NCBI GenBank assembly: GCA_951394405.1
Contig: OX596336.1
Location: forward strand, 1,550,001-1,614,000
Direction of reading: 5' to 3'
DNA from: Coprinellus micaceus
Lineage: Eukaryota; Basidiomycota; Agaricomycetes; Agaricales; Psathyrellaceae
DNA length: 64,000 nt
Shown: positions 1-10,965 of the stretch, one piece after another
Position numbering within the stretch: position 1 is the stretch's first letter
Layout of the letters: every line of letters begins with the position of its first letter
Position numbers and translations under genes: made by a program
Notes under the pieces: model-generated
What the model was told of the DNA's origin: nothing
Seen by the model: only the letters and a program-made list of their open reading frames with translations
Database searches by the model: none

Positions 1-75
1 GTTCATCATCCCGGGGAATGCTATGCTGCTTCGGAGGAACGCTGCGCACATCAGCGCAGACTGACGGGCGCTTAC

Positions 76-345
76 CTCCGATGTTGGAGGACAACGAGCA
101 CAGCGCCGTTTTGATCGTTGTCGAGGTCAGCGACCCGCCGCCTCCTACCCCACTCAGAATGTCGTCGATGTCATAAAGGGCAATGCGACCGCCCGGGGTA
201 CATGAGCACAGGGCCTCCCACGCGCGAAATGGTGGCGTTCCGGACACATGGCACACTGATCGCCGTGAGTGGGGAAAGAAACAACACTGAATCTCCGTGA
301 AAATGGATTTGGGTTTTTACCTTGGAACTGTATCATCATCTCCAA
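76..345 (-). other. possible exon of an unidentified minus-strand gene at the left edge
   Basis: The minus strand has a good 5' splice site (GAG followed by gtaagc, intron starting at base 75). Before it lies an open stretch that reads GGRIALYDIDDIL and then a Gly-rich and Thr/Ser-rich segment. The rest of the gene would lie left of the window. I cannot name a family, and the upstream limit of the exon is unclear. The stretch could also be chance open frame in an intergenic region. Apart from this, bases 1-457 show nothing I can support. Confidence 0.2.
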
Positions 346-457
346 CCCATGATATCTCCTCCCCTCCCTTCTCTCCCTTCATAACGGTTTCTGGACGTCC
401 CTGCGCTCGCGATTCACGGCAAAGCCCAAGACTAAGAGCCTTGGGTGACCCCTTTTC

Positions 458-1876
458 ATGTCCGAGAGTATTGCTCGTTCTCAGGCGCTACTCAATTCAG
501 CCTCGGGTAGGCTTAGCTCTGCATTTTGGCCGGCAAGCTTGATACTTATCGATCTTCCTGTATGTCTAGGCTCCGCGTTTGTTGCTCTTATCTGGTATAG
601 TATGCCATACCACCCTCTTGAGCTGCCTGTCCGACTTCGTACTGCAGGGAATGGCTCATTACGTTGGACGATGAAGTCGAGCTGATCTGGTCGTGAGTTC
701 TCGCGACGCACCTTCCCTCCTCTCTCAGTATTACTGATTACAAGCCTCAGAAAACCGAAGCAATCTTGGGTGAAATGGCTATTCCTCTTCGCTCGCTACT
801 ATGTCCTGGCGGCTACAACGTATGTTCCCTGTGCATCGGTTCGTTCGATAAGGTGACCTGACGGTCGCAGCACGTCACGATCCTTGGAAGCCGCCGTACT
901 TTACGAGTACCAGGTCAGCAAAACCTGCATGAAGATTTGGTATGCTTGTCAAGTCATCGTTGCTCTTCATGCGATGTGTTCCCTTGAAATTATCCTCATG
1001 GCGAGAGGTGCGAGCTCTCGCATCCCTCGATATAGCTACCGTGCTGAACCTCCCACAGTGTACGCCTTGTACGGCAAGCCTATATGGATGAAATTCCTCT
1101 TCTTCTCCTTGGTACTCGCGGAGAATATTGTTATTCTCATAGGTATCCTTCTTACCTGGCCGGAAAACTTCGAGCTTGAGGATGTCGTGGACCGACTACC
1201 TGCGTCCTTCACTTACTTCGGGTGAGCCTTTCTCGTGCTTCTGAGTTACCGTCGTGGGGCGCGAGCTGACAATACCGCAGCATTTGCACACTCGTCATTC
1301 AGGTTATCATCATGTGGCTCACCATCTCCAAATACTCTCATGCATCCTGGAAGACAGTCCCCATTCTACGACTCATGTTCCGCGATGGGACTCTTGCATT
1401 CACGATTCTCACAGGTGAGTTCAAGTTGTCGCTTCACCAACTCCACGGATACATAACATCTGAATTTCACTATCACAGGACTCGTTGTAGTAATGTCCGT
1501 TCTCACTATACGACATAAGCCTTGTGCCGTTGCTGGAAACTCGTGAGTTCGATTCATATTTCACAAGGAACTCGTCGTGATTCCATTTCCACAGATGGCT
1601 GTTGGCAGCTATTTCCGGGGTTGTAAGTGAACTTCTTGCCTTACTTTTTCAAAAGCTGATCAATCACAGACATGCCGTCTCATAATCAACATGCTCAAGC
1701 TCGTGCCCTCCACAAGGAACCGCAGCAACTCTGCTTCGGCTGGTATCCAATTCACGACAATAATCGCCAGCGAGAGGACCAGGACCTTCGATTTCAGCGA
1801 TATAGACAATTACGATTTCTCAAGAATAGGTAGGTCACTTATCATGCCAATATTGCCAGTTATACCCCAATTCTAA
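458..1876 (+). CDS. DUF6533-domain integral membrane protein
   Basis: This is a basidiomycete-type multi-pass membrane protein of unknown function. A ten-exon model keeps frame throughout: 458-506, 570-594, 648-692, 751-819, 871-1007, 1059-1221, 1281-1414, 1479-1542, 1595-1622 and 1670-1876, giving 306 residues. The DUF6533 signature is visible as WLITLDDEVELIW, followed by KPKQSWVKWLFLFARYY. Further on are ILMARVYALYGK (rebuilt only after removing the intron at 1008-1058), hydrophobic helices such as NIVILIGILL, the family-like RDGTLAF and CRLIINM. The C-terminal tail is hydrophilic and Ser/Thr/Arg-rich, presumably cytosolic. The length matches the family, usually about 300-350 residues. The ATG at 458 is chosen because it opens the only first exon that splices in frame into the 25-nt second exon. 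Family members are numerous in Agaricomycetes and have no proven role. Confidence 0.8.
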
Positions 1877-2174
1877 TGTGGGGTATCGCCACCAGCCCTT
1901 CCCGTCGGACCCATGATGGTGATGGCTTGAGGGTACCGGCGGATGAGACGAGCGGGTGCGAAGGGATCCGGACATATCAGCAATGCCAATAGTGTATGTA
2001 TTATAGTGCAATTAATTACTGGGCAACTCGGGACCCGAGGTCATACGCGAGGTGTTCGAAGGCCATGTTTGTATTCGATAGTGGGTCCATGTAAACAGCC
2101 GCCCATATGTACCCTTCAAGCGACGCCACCGTGACACTTTATCTTCTCCATCAACCACCATCTACATCCTACAG
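1877..2174. other. intergenic, 5' region of the HAD/kinase-like gene
   Basis: About 300 bases between two plus-strand genes. I see no coding signal. A GTATGTATTATAGTG stretch near 1994 and a short C/T-rich run just before the ATG at 2175 are the only promoter-like features. Confidence 0.4.
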
Positions 2175-3845
2175 ATGGCTACGGCTTACGCAAGGCTTTC
2201 TGCGACGAAAAGGGTTGCGCTGCCCTTCGGCGCTTGGGACCTCGACCTCGAGAAGGAAGACCTCCAGTCCAATTCCCGCGTCGTACAGCAAGTTAGCGAC
2301 GACTTCAACACCAAGCTAAAGACTTTCTCGATCTATAAAGGTGCCTACTTCGCACGAACATTCGATGATAAAACCCACAAGCACTATTCAATGATGATTT
2401 CCAACATCCGGAAGGCCCTTATCCTGATGATTGTTGCTGGGGAAGAGTGTGCTCTTCAACCCGTGGGCCGGGTGTTCGAGAAGGGCGTCCTCTGTGGGTT
2501 CTTGCAACCCCTGGGATATTCCCTTTCGACCCTCGACAGCGCCCACGGAAACGCCCCCGAGTCTCCCCTTCAGTTTATTCCGACCCCAAAGGAACAAGTT
2601 GAGGCTCTCAAGCAGCTTATCTATCGCCTTCACGCCAGGGGCATAGTCCACGGCGCTGTTGCGCCCGAGAGCCTGGTCTCACCCCGGGATGGATTCCAAC
2701 TCAATTTATGCAAATTCTCCACTGCGACCTTTGAAGATGATACAGTCCCACCGTTCGATTACCTTGAGCGCTACTGCTCTCCCTCCCGCATTCTGAGATT
2801 CGGTCCCAGCAATTGTTCTGACCCATCCATCGAAGCCCTTGTCTTTGACCTCGGCGATGTTCTATTCCAATGGTCGCCAGAGACTAAAACGTCAATCTCA
2901 CCCAAAATCCTTCGCCTCATACTTTCCTCGCCCACTTGGCACGACTACGAACGCGGGAGGCTCTCAGAGCAGGACTGTTATAATCGAGTGGGCGCCCAGT
3001 TTGGGTTTCCTGCACCAGAGATTCGTGCAGCATTCGATCAAGCGCGCGACTCTCTCGTTGGAAGCCATAACCTTATTCGAACCATTCGGGAACTCAAGGA
3101 TATCGCAGACGATCCTTTACCAATCTATGCCATGAGCAACATCTCCCTTCCTGACTGGGAGGTCCTCAAGACCAAACCCGCTGACTGGGCCATCTTCGAT
3201 CGGGTGTTCACATCAGGGGCGGCGGGCGCGCGCAAGCCCGACCCAGAATTCTACCTCCACGTTATTGCAGAGACTGGAGTCGATCCCACGAAGACTCTCT
3301 TCATCGACGACAAAGGCGAGAACGTCGCTGCGGCCAAGTCCCTTGGCTTTGAGGGCGTGGTGTTCGAGAATGAGGAATACGTCCAGGACTTCCTACTCGC
3401 CAAACTCCGCCCTTCCGCGAAGTATCCCCTGACGAAAGCTGACGACATCTATGCGACCGGAATCACCATGTGGGAAATTTCTACGGGTCGCATCGCTTTC
3501 GAAGATGTAGAAGACGATCGTGGCGACTTTCGAGTCCTCGAGGACCTTGTTGCGGCCGGATTTCAGCCAAACCTCCTCGAGGTAGAAGACGCCGGCATAC
3601 GCGGGGATATCGCTACTTATCTAGAGGAAGGATATGTTCTTTTGGCAGAAGGTGAGGATAGTGGCCCGCAGCAAGGCTGTATCACTGGCTTTGTGGCGTT
3701 GGAGGGGTGTACATTGACCCCTGCCCATACTTTTGAGATCACAGTGCATCGTCGTGGGTGTTCTGAGGTGGCATGTGCGATGAAATACACAGCTCCAAGT
3801 CCCCTTAGTCACGCCAAGAAGCTGAAATGCTCCCAATGTCAGTAG
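2175..3845 (+). CDS. HAD-superfamily hydrolase domain embedded in a kinase-like (pseudokinase) protein
   Basis: Single-exon protein of 556 residues. Residues about 135-190 resemble the middle of a protein kinase C-lobe: a helix reading LIYRLHARGIVHGAV in place of the HRD loop, with no recognisable DFG after it. Residues about 220-410 form a complete HAD hydrolase: motif I FDLGDVLF (D225, D228), motif II AMSNIS, motif III lysine in ARKPDPEFY (K354), motif IV LFIDDKGEN (D378, D379). The order and the DxGD form resemble the haloacid dehalogenase / epoxide hydrolase N-terminal phosphatase group. After the HAD domain, residues about 420-490 return to kinase-like sequence: ADDIYATGITMWEISTGR, which resembles the DxxxxG helix F of kinases, and a closing YLEEGY. 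The HAD therefore looks inserted between the activation segment and helix F. With intact HAD motifs and degenerate kinase motifs I infer an active phosphatase or hydrolase on a dead kinase scaffold; the substrate is unknown. The last 55 residues are Cys-rich and less certain. A decayed copy follows at 4120. Confidence 0.72.
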   Translation: MATAYARLSATKRVALPFGAWDLDLEKEDLQSNSRVVQQVSDDFNTKLKTFSIYKGAYFARTFDDKTHKHYSMMISNIRKALILMIVAGEECALQPVGRVFEKGVLCGFLQPLGYSLSTLDSAHGNAPESPLQFIPTPKEQVEALKQLIYRLHARGIVHGAVAPESLVSPRDGFQLNLCKFSTATFEDDTVPPFDYLERYCSPSRILRFGPSNCSDPSIEALVFDLGDVLFQWSPETKTSISPKILRLILSSPTWHDYERGRLSEQDCYNRVGAQFGFPAPEIRAAFDQARDSLVGSHNLIRTIRELKDIADDPLPIYAMSNISLPDWEVLKTKPADWAIFDRVFTSGAAGARKPDPEFYLHVIAETGVDPTKTLFIDDKGENVAAAKSLGFEGVVFENEEYVQDFLLAKLRPSAKYPLTKADDIYATGITMWEISTGRIAFEDVEDDRGDFRVLEDLVAAGFQPNLLEVEDAGIRGDIATYLEEGYVLLAEGEDSGPQQGCITGFVALEGCTLTPAHTFEITVHRRGCSEVACAMKYTAPSPLSHAKKLKCSQCQ

Positions 3846-4119
3846 CCAGAAGTACTTCGCACATACGTTGTAACAATTATGACATCCCTTGCCAGTGTAC
3901 ATCTCAGGCTATCCCCATCGTTCGGCCTTTGAAATTAGCCGCCCGAGTTGTTCGCAGGCGCGCGAAGTTGGAGTTGGAAGACCGGCAAAGGCCGGTTGAA
4001 CAGCATCCCCCATCATCTCTCACCTGTACCATGACCCACTACGGCAGGCCTGCAGCAAAGGCGAAACTGGCAGTAGTCTCGTGAACCAGCTCTATGTGAG
4101 AAGACAATCGTTCCCACTG

Positions 4120-5145
4120 ATGATAGAACTGGCAGGGCCTTTTAGTTCCTGGCCATTTGACATGGACAAGCACGACCTGGAGCAAGGTGTCGACTCGTAT
4201 ACCGCGCCCGGTACAGCGACAAGAGCTCTGCGGTGTACAAGAACACATTATATGCCAAGAAGGTCAACGACCCTCCCCATAGCTCGTATGAGGGCTTGGT
4301 TGTTGAAATCTATCGGGAGCTCATGCACATACCCGCCGCTGATTCAGAGGATGAATGCACTACCTAACCTCTAGGGCGGGCGTTCGAGTATAGGGTCGTC
4401 CGCGGATACGTTCAACCTTCGGGCAACCCCTCGAACCGATGCATCGTGACCTCGGAGCACCCCCATGTTTCGTACCTACCGCTCCAGGAGAACAGATCCA
4501 GCAATTCAAAGCCCTCGTCGACCGGCTTCACAAGGGTGGTACCATCCGCGGAATTATCAACCCAGGCGCTCTACTCAGCACTCGAGACTCTTTCCACCTT
4601 CACTTCTGCAGCTTTCCGTCAACCTTTTTTGAAGCAAATGGAGAAGGGGCAGTATGCTACAGGAACCCTGACTGCTCTCCATGGTGCATCCCTACGATTG
4701 GGCCCCGTCACACTTGCTACTTTTCCCGTATCAAAGCCGTCGTTCTTGACCTCCGGGGTGTAGTGTTCGATTAGAATGTCTAAGGAATGACCATCCAAGA
4801 CGACATCCTCCACTACATCTTGTCTTCTTCGACATGGCACGACTACGAGCGAGGAAACCTTTCCGAAGAAGGGTACCGCAGACGCGTTGGAACGCAACAT
4901 GGGGTATCCCCATGCAAAGTCAGAGAGGCCTTCCATTAAATGCATCCCTGGCGGATCGGGCCGCTCTCTTTCGCTCCATCGGCGAACTCAAGGGCCAGCT
5001 CTAATACTACCCCCTTCCTGTATATGCGTTGACAAACCTCTCCCAACCTGACGGGGATTTCATCCGAAGAACCGATTGGGAACGGGGTGGTCTGCGTTCG
5101 ATCGTGTCTTTATATCCTGGGCCATCGCAGGAAGCCTAAGGTAGG
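4120..5145 (+). pseudogene. decayed tandem copy of the HAD/kinase-like gene
   Basis: Fragments in shifting frames line up in order with the intact gene at 2175-3845. Near 4129 GPFSSWPFDMDKHDLEQ matches PFGAWDLDLEKEDLQ; near 4375 GRAFEYRVVRGYVQP matches GRVFEKGVLCGFLQP; near 4500 QIQQFKALVDRLHKGGTIRG matches the HRD-like region; near 4733 KAVVLDLRGVVFD matches HAD motif I and is followed at once by a stop. Near 4820 LSSSTWHDYERGNLSEE matches LSSPTWHDYERGRLSEQ; near 5022 LPVYALTNLSQPD matches motif II; near 5130 RRKP matches motif III. Motif IV and the C-terminal kinase-like part are missing. At least two stop codons and several frame changes rule out a working product. The limits are set by the last recognisable similarity. 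Confidence 0.8.
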
Positions 5146-5705
5146 CTCGTTGTCTGGGTGAATTGAGCTAACTGAGGACGGGCGTCAGTCAGGACGTTAC
5201 CAATCCAAGGACTTCGACTCCAAGGGAGTCCCATCTCGGCGTATCGCCTGGACCTGCACTCAGTTTTGAGGTTCTGGCCTAGATATGGGTGACCCTTATC
5301 CATGGGAGGGCTTACACCAATCGGTTTGCAAGAGCAAGGACTGAGGAATGGTCGTGATTGGCAAGCTAAGTACAAAGCATGTGTTCCAAATTCCGTGGAA
5401 AGGGGGGAACGACAGACGGTGCGAGAAAGACTTCGCCGAGCGAGAGGTAGAGAAACAGTGCATACAATCCACAGGGGTAAGAACGACATAAATGCAATGC
5501 AGAAGGGGTGTCCGGGGTGAGTGGACAGATTAGGAGTGCAAAAGGTAGGCGGGCAGGGTCGTACCCCTGATTGTGCAACATCAAAGCGAGGGAAGAAGCT
5601 AGCATGGAAAGCAAGCAAACTCAGCACACAAAACAAGGAACGAGAGTTCGTGGCGAATAGTAGAGCCAAGCAGGCTCTCGAATGGCATGAAAGCAAAGAG
5701 GAGAT
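5146..5705. other. intergenic between the HAD relic and the CLC gene
   Basis: About 560 bases holding the 3' flank of the CLC gene (minus strand). Open frames exist on both strands but show no recognisable protein and no consistent splice structure. I see no repeat or RNA gene. Confidence 0.4.
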
Positions 5706-8700
5706 TTACTCCTTCTTTTCCATATCAGCGAGGAAGGCCAACCAATGTTTCTTCTCGATAATGCCTTCATCTACAAAAGCGAGTCAATCATTCCATACCC
5801 TCTCAAATCAATGACCGAGTACTCACAAAGGCCGTCAGAATCTGTAACGACCACATAGCGGGCACCCAGCTTCACGAAGAACCGGTGCATCATCTCCATT
5901 GGCGACTGGTCCAACAAGGTCAGCGGGGCTTCGTCCATGTAAACCGACAAGTCAAACGGATCTTCGGAAGATGGATACGCTTGGCTGGGTTCCGCAAATG
6001 ATGAGACTGACGACGCTCCGTCATGTACATCGCTCGGTTGGAACTTGATCAGAGCGTTGGGTGTATCCGCGACCATGCCTGAAGTTTTGTAAGTGTGCGT
6101 CGCTTCACGCGGAGGATAACTTTGGGTGCTCACTGAGACCGTGCTCTAGCTCACCGACCCCAATATACCCAACCAGCCTGGTTCCGTGGGGGTCATTATC
6201 ATCCCTCCTCAATATAGGGAAGCCACTGTCGTGCGCCCCAGAAGCGACGAGGGCGATTAGTTTTTCGCTCAGGCTCTGCACGGTATTGTCCTCGTCGGCC
6301 CGGATGGTGATCCCTTCCTTTACAACGACGTCATTGAGCTGGAGGTTACCCCAGGTGTACTCGTGTTTGTAGTCGAGGTACGGTAGCTCCTGGAGTTCGA
6401 TGACAAGATCGTAGATACCCTTTGGTTCGAGGGCGTCGGCGACGGTCTTGGCGACGAGGACGGACAGCATAATGGGGACGGCGTAGGTCAAAGTGTCCGT
6501 AAGCTCGAACATAATGACAGCTAGAGACACCGTCGTTCGCTATCGCGCCAGGCAATTTAGACTGACGCCGGGAATGGATGGAAACGGGAACATACCGTGA
6601 CTCCGGACAGCGTAGCCGCTGCGCCAACCATTGCATACAAGCCAGGCACAATGCAATCCAAATCCCCACCGCACGACGCAAACACCCGCGCATTAGGGTG
6701 GGTGACTTGCAACCACTCCATCATGATGCCCAGAATCCTTCCTGCGCAGGCGCCGACACCCAAGGTCGGGATGAAGATTCCAGCGGGGACCTTGATGCCG
6801 AAGGTCACTACAGTCAAGGCACCCTTCACCACCATGGCGGTGAGGATGGCGTTGATGATTGGGGACGCGTGCTCCCATGAACCAGGGTTGGAAACGCAGA
6901 GACTGTTGTGTGAGCCAAGGCGGCATTCGCGGAAGAGGTTGTAGACGAGCTCGGTGCCTCCCATGCGGGTATAGGGATTGAGGAAGCATAGCACGCTTGT
7001 CAACGTGGTAATCTGATAACGGACATTCGGTGTTAGAAGGAAAAGGGGTAAAAAATTGGAGAGGTACGCACGAGTAGCACTTCAACGACCGGGTGTCGGC
7101 CAAGGAATGTTGGGCCACGGACGTGCTTGCTCCATCGGTAGTTGAGCTTCGAGAAATAAGCGCCGTATGCTCCCTATAGATGAGTGAGATCGATGCGACA
7201 TCTTTTGATCTGTGTCACTTACACCGAAGACTCCAAGGAGTAAGAAAGGGACGAGTTCGTAAGCATGCCAATCCTAATGAACTCCTGGTTAATTCGTCAC
7301 CACAAGCCCAACCCCGAGCAGCCCACCTTGTCGTAAGTCACTTGGAACAGAACCAGTTTTCCGGTTCCAAAAGGATCCAACATCTTGAGTGTAATCGCGG
7401 CGATCATAGCACAGAAGAAGCTTTACGAGACGGGATGAATCCATGAACAACAGGCCCGACAATGCGTAGGCCGATACGACATACCTTCGCCACATCACCT
7501 TGAGGTTGAGACTAAATTAGATCGAAGTTTCATGGCGGCACGGAACGGACTAACCTTCGGAGGAAAGAAGTACGATACTTCCTCCAAACTGAAGAGTGTA
7601 CCTCCGATGGGGGCGCCGAACGCGACGGCAACGCCAGCAGCACATGCAGCACTCAGGATCTCACGACGTTTTGCTAGAGGGAGATGTTAGGAAGTTGGAT
7701 TCGGCGTAATCGGGGACGCGTACCTTCGTTCAGCTCATACTTTGACGCGATACGGCTGACGATATTCCCCACACAGCTCGCAATGTGGACGAAAGGTCCC
7801 TCCTTGCCCAAGGATAGACCAGACGCAACGGAAAGGGCGAGGCCGACAGACTTGGTGAACAGGGTGCGAACACCGAGATAACCGTGAATGACGAACCCCG
7901 ATAAAATGGTCTTAATTTCTGGAATACCACTTCCTGCAGCCTGTTGATCCGCTTAGCGCCCACAGGTGGCAGGGAAACCTTTGTGCTCACGTAGTACATG
8001 ACCTTGCGCTGTGGCGGCTGGACGGGGTTAGACAGATCTGTATCCTTCGATTCGGGGCCAACAGAAGCAACCCCCGACTCCTTCCGAGTAACGAATGTCG
8101 TCGAGTTGGTCAGATAGAGTGTTAGGAGACATGAAATCAAGGCCCATAACAGCTAGTATGGACGGTGACATCAGCGCCGGAAGCGAAACGAAACGCATAT
8201 AAGCAGGCACTTACCGCTATAGACGTGTAGGATGCATATTCCACCACCTCCCCTAGTCCATGTTTAGACGACAGCACCTCCGACCAAGGCCGCCAGGCAG
8301 AACAAAGCTCCTCTTCAGCCCGCGTCAGGAACGGCGACGTCATCCTGCCGACTGTCTGCTCGGCAGGGCAACAGAACCTCTTTGATCTGCCCCAGCCATC
8401 CACACAGTACCCCTCCTTCCAGTCAAAGAGCAGTTGCTCGCTCCTCACCACCAAGAAAGCGACCACGGCGGTCAGGAACCCGACAATCGTGACTATGATC
8501 CATCCAAGGCTCTTGTCGATGTATAGCCTAGCCTTTGCCCTGACTGACTTGCGTTTCCGGAGCCTCGAGAAGCGAAGGGAATCCTTGATAGCATCGTGCA
8601 GCCAGTCGATGCTCGTAAAGGAAGAATACCAGACTCTTATCCCGTTGATCTTCGCGTCCACGCCCTCACTATCTTCCCGGTCCTTCAAAGGTGGGTCGTA

Positions 8701-9165
8701 GGCCGATATCGGGCGAGTGCTCAAGCGGGAAAAGGGGGAGCTGATGTTTTTGAGCCTGGACGGGCTGTACCCACGTTGCTGCTGGGCTACCGTTATCGAA
8801 TTCGAGCGCCGGAGGATGTTGGAGGGGAAGTTGTACGAGTGTCGCTGCTCGCCGAAGCTCTGCTGGGAGTCCTTGTGGCTGGGCCGTCTTGGAGGAAGGG
8901 TTCCATAAGATCGTGCCAGGTCGCCTCCGTTCAAAGACGTCTGTTCCGTGAGCACACTCGCCGTCAAGGCGTCGATGGGAGAGGGAAGGTTGGAGTCCGG
9001 CTGGGTGTATGCACTAGCAGTATCGAGCGGCGGTTGTTGCTGCTGCTGAGCGAAAGTGCTCACGTTCGTCGAGCTCCCGAGTCGGTATATACGTTCCCGA
9101 CGCGTCTGGGGAGGCAATGGGCTACCCGGGGGCAAGGGCAGCTCGAGATTGGGGGTTTGAGGCAT
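5706..9165 (-). CDS. CLC-family chloride channel / chloride-proton exchanger with C-terminal CBS domains
   Basis: Membrane transporter of the CLC family, probably acting in Golgi or vacuolar membranes like yeast Gef1. The long first exon encodes an unstructured N-terminus ([12 protein letters not shown], a Gln run, Ser-rich part) and then the first membrane helices ([20 protein letters not shown]). Later exons show all three selectivity-filter motifs: [16 protein letters not shown] and [13 protein letters not shown]. The gating glutamate is present in GKEGP, which in this family fits an exchanger as well as a gated channel. The C-terminal cytosolic part includes paired CBS-type segments (GFPILRRDD...[12 protein letters not shown] and [17 protein letters not shown]). 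The true last exon restores [20 protein letters not shown] before the stop at 5706-5708; without splicing the frame ends in unrelated sequence. The gene has many introns of 50-75 bases. The ATG at 9165 is the first in the long open N-terminal exon. Confidence 0.9.
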
Positions 9166-9381
9166 GGCCCTGGGTGATCAGTGGGAGAACCAAGGACAAC
9201 GTTCCTGTGTGTTGTCGGACTCCAGAACACCACGTCAAGCGTATACCATAATGGGACATCACTCGATTTCTGCACATCTGTTCGTCGTCACAAAACATAC
9301 TCGAAAACATATCAGTACGGCAGCTACATGTACTTATAGAGTCTAGCTATTAGGAATAAGGATAAAGACATCAAGCTTCTC

Positions 9382-10800
9382 TCATGAAGGCTGTCCGGGG
9401 TTCCCAGTGTTTGTCGCCGCGAAACTTGGATTATACTGTGTTGTCGGTGTCGTTGCTGTGGCAGCGGCGGCCGTCGCGGCTTGGGACGTATTGCGGGCCA
9501 CCAAGGAGTTGAGGATGATCGCCAATCCACTCATCTGTGCGGACTGCAGTAGTGAAACGTTGATCTCTAGGCTCAACATAGTCCCATCGCTCGAGGAACC
9601 GCGTAGAATAGCTGCTGGCTGGGGCTGACCCTCTGGAGGTAGGCATGTTGCATGTATCGGCACGATTCCGAGCTGGTGCAGAGCGGGTAGCGAGGAAACG
9701 GGCAGCTGCACTGGAATTGCGCTCCCCGGTTGGTACATGTATGCAGGAGAGGGTTGGGGTGGGGCCGCGGGGAACGTAAGGGTCGTCGAACCTGTAGCGG
9801 GGTTTCCGTAGGGTTGCTGAGCATACGGGTAGGGGTATGGACGATAATAGTGTGGCTGATGTTGTGATGTCGAGGTAGGTGGAGTAGGTGCGACTGTGAA
9901 TTGAGTGACGCGGGGCGCTGCATTGTGGGCGGCGCGTTGTTCCCGTTGTATTCGTTCAAGTTCTGCTCGAGCGGTACGAAGCTCTGTACTCAGCAAAGCG
10001 GTCTCGCTGCGATCTGCCTCTAGCACGACTTGTGCGAGAACATAGGCCTGGGTGTCTGGAGATGCTCGCTGCAAACGGTCAGGCTAGGCTTCAAGAAGCA
10101 TACAGACAAACCCACCTCTCCCTGCCGAACTTTGATATTTCTCCAACGAGCTCGCAGTTTCTCCTGTCGCTTGTGGCATTCAATCGCGAACCTGGTGTCC
10201 TCCAACTCCGTCTTCGAGTGGTATTCCGCGGCTTTCCCCTTTCCCTTCCCGTATGCCACAGTTTCCAAATCTGCCTTGGGTTGTTGGAAAATATGATATG
10301 GGAGTAAGCGCTTTACCACGTCAGCTTCATCTTGGAAAGGGGTGTCGACATCGGGGTTCAGAACAGCCTCTTGGTCCTGTTTAATCCTTGCTGCGAATCT
10401 TAGAAAAGATTAGATATTGGGAAGACACACGATCGACAGCAACGCACCTCGCAGCCGTCTCCGCAATGATCTCTTCCTCCTCCTTCGTCCTGCCCCTTCC
10501 CTTCGGCACCCTCTTCACATAGGCCGGCAACACGGGTTGCTGGAGTTGCTGCTGGTGCACCTGCGCATAAGGCTGGGTTTGTGCCTGCTGCTGGTCAACC
10601 TTCCAATGCGAAGGGGGCTGCCAGGCACTATATGCTGCTGTTGTCGAGGTGGGGGTAGCCGATGTGGACGCTATCGGTGAGACACCGACAGAAAATTGGC
10701 CATTATATGCCACGGAGCTCGACGCAGCATACTGGGACCAGTTTCCGGCATTTTGGTTGCCTTCAGCATTCCAGGTTGCTGCAACGCCTGTCGTCGACAT
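9382..10800 (-). CDS. GLTSCR1-domain protein, likely SWI/SNF-associated
   Basis: The middle exon reads VLNPDVDTPFQDEADVVKRL followed by LPYHIFQQP. This resembles the core of the GLTSCR1 (BICRA/BICRAL) conserved region, where an acidic DxPF and RLLPYH are hallmarks. Human members are subunits of the non-canonical BAF (SWI/SNF) remodelling complex; a nuclear chromatin role here is inferred from family. The N-terminal exon is low-complexity (Gln, Ser, Tyr) and ends in a basic KRVPKGRGRTKEEEE segment. After the core comes a charged helix (LEDTRFAIECHKRQEKLRAR), a coiled stretch (LSTELRTARAELERIQREQ) and a Pro/Tyr/Gln-rich tail. Splicing of the first intron (donor near 10447) restores RIKQDQEAVLNPD in frame. 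The start at 10800 opens directly into the low-complexity N-terminus. Confidence 0.75.
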
Positions 10801-10965
10801 TTCGTCGCTTTGGTTTGTTAGAGTTTGGCCGGTGACCGGGACTTCCCCTTCAGGGCCGGAGAAAGGCCGAACTGTCCCACGGGTAGGCCAGACAGGGGCT
10901 TTCGCTGCGAGGAGGGACTCGGAGTAGATGGCAAGGTATATACGGAACAGGGTACATGAACAAAT

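Noticed and set aside
5136..5696. 186-codon minus-strand open frame next to the CLC gene
   Set aside because: The amino-acid make-up (Cys, Ser, Pro, Arg-rich) shows no family, and it runs into the 3' flank of the CLC gene.
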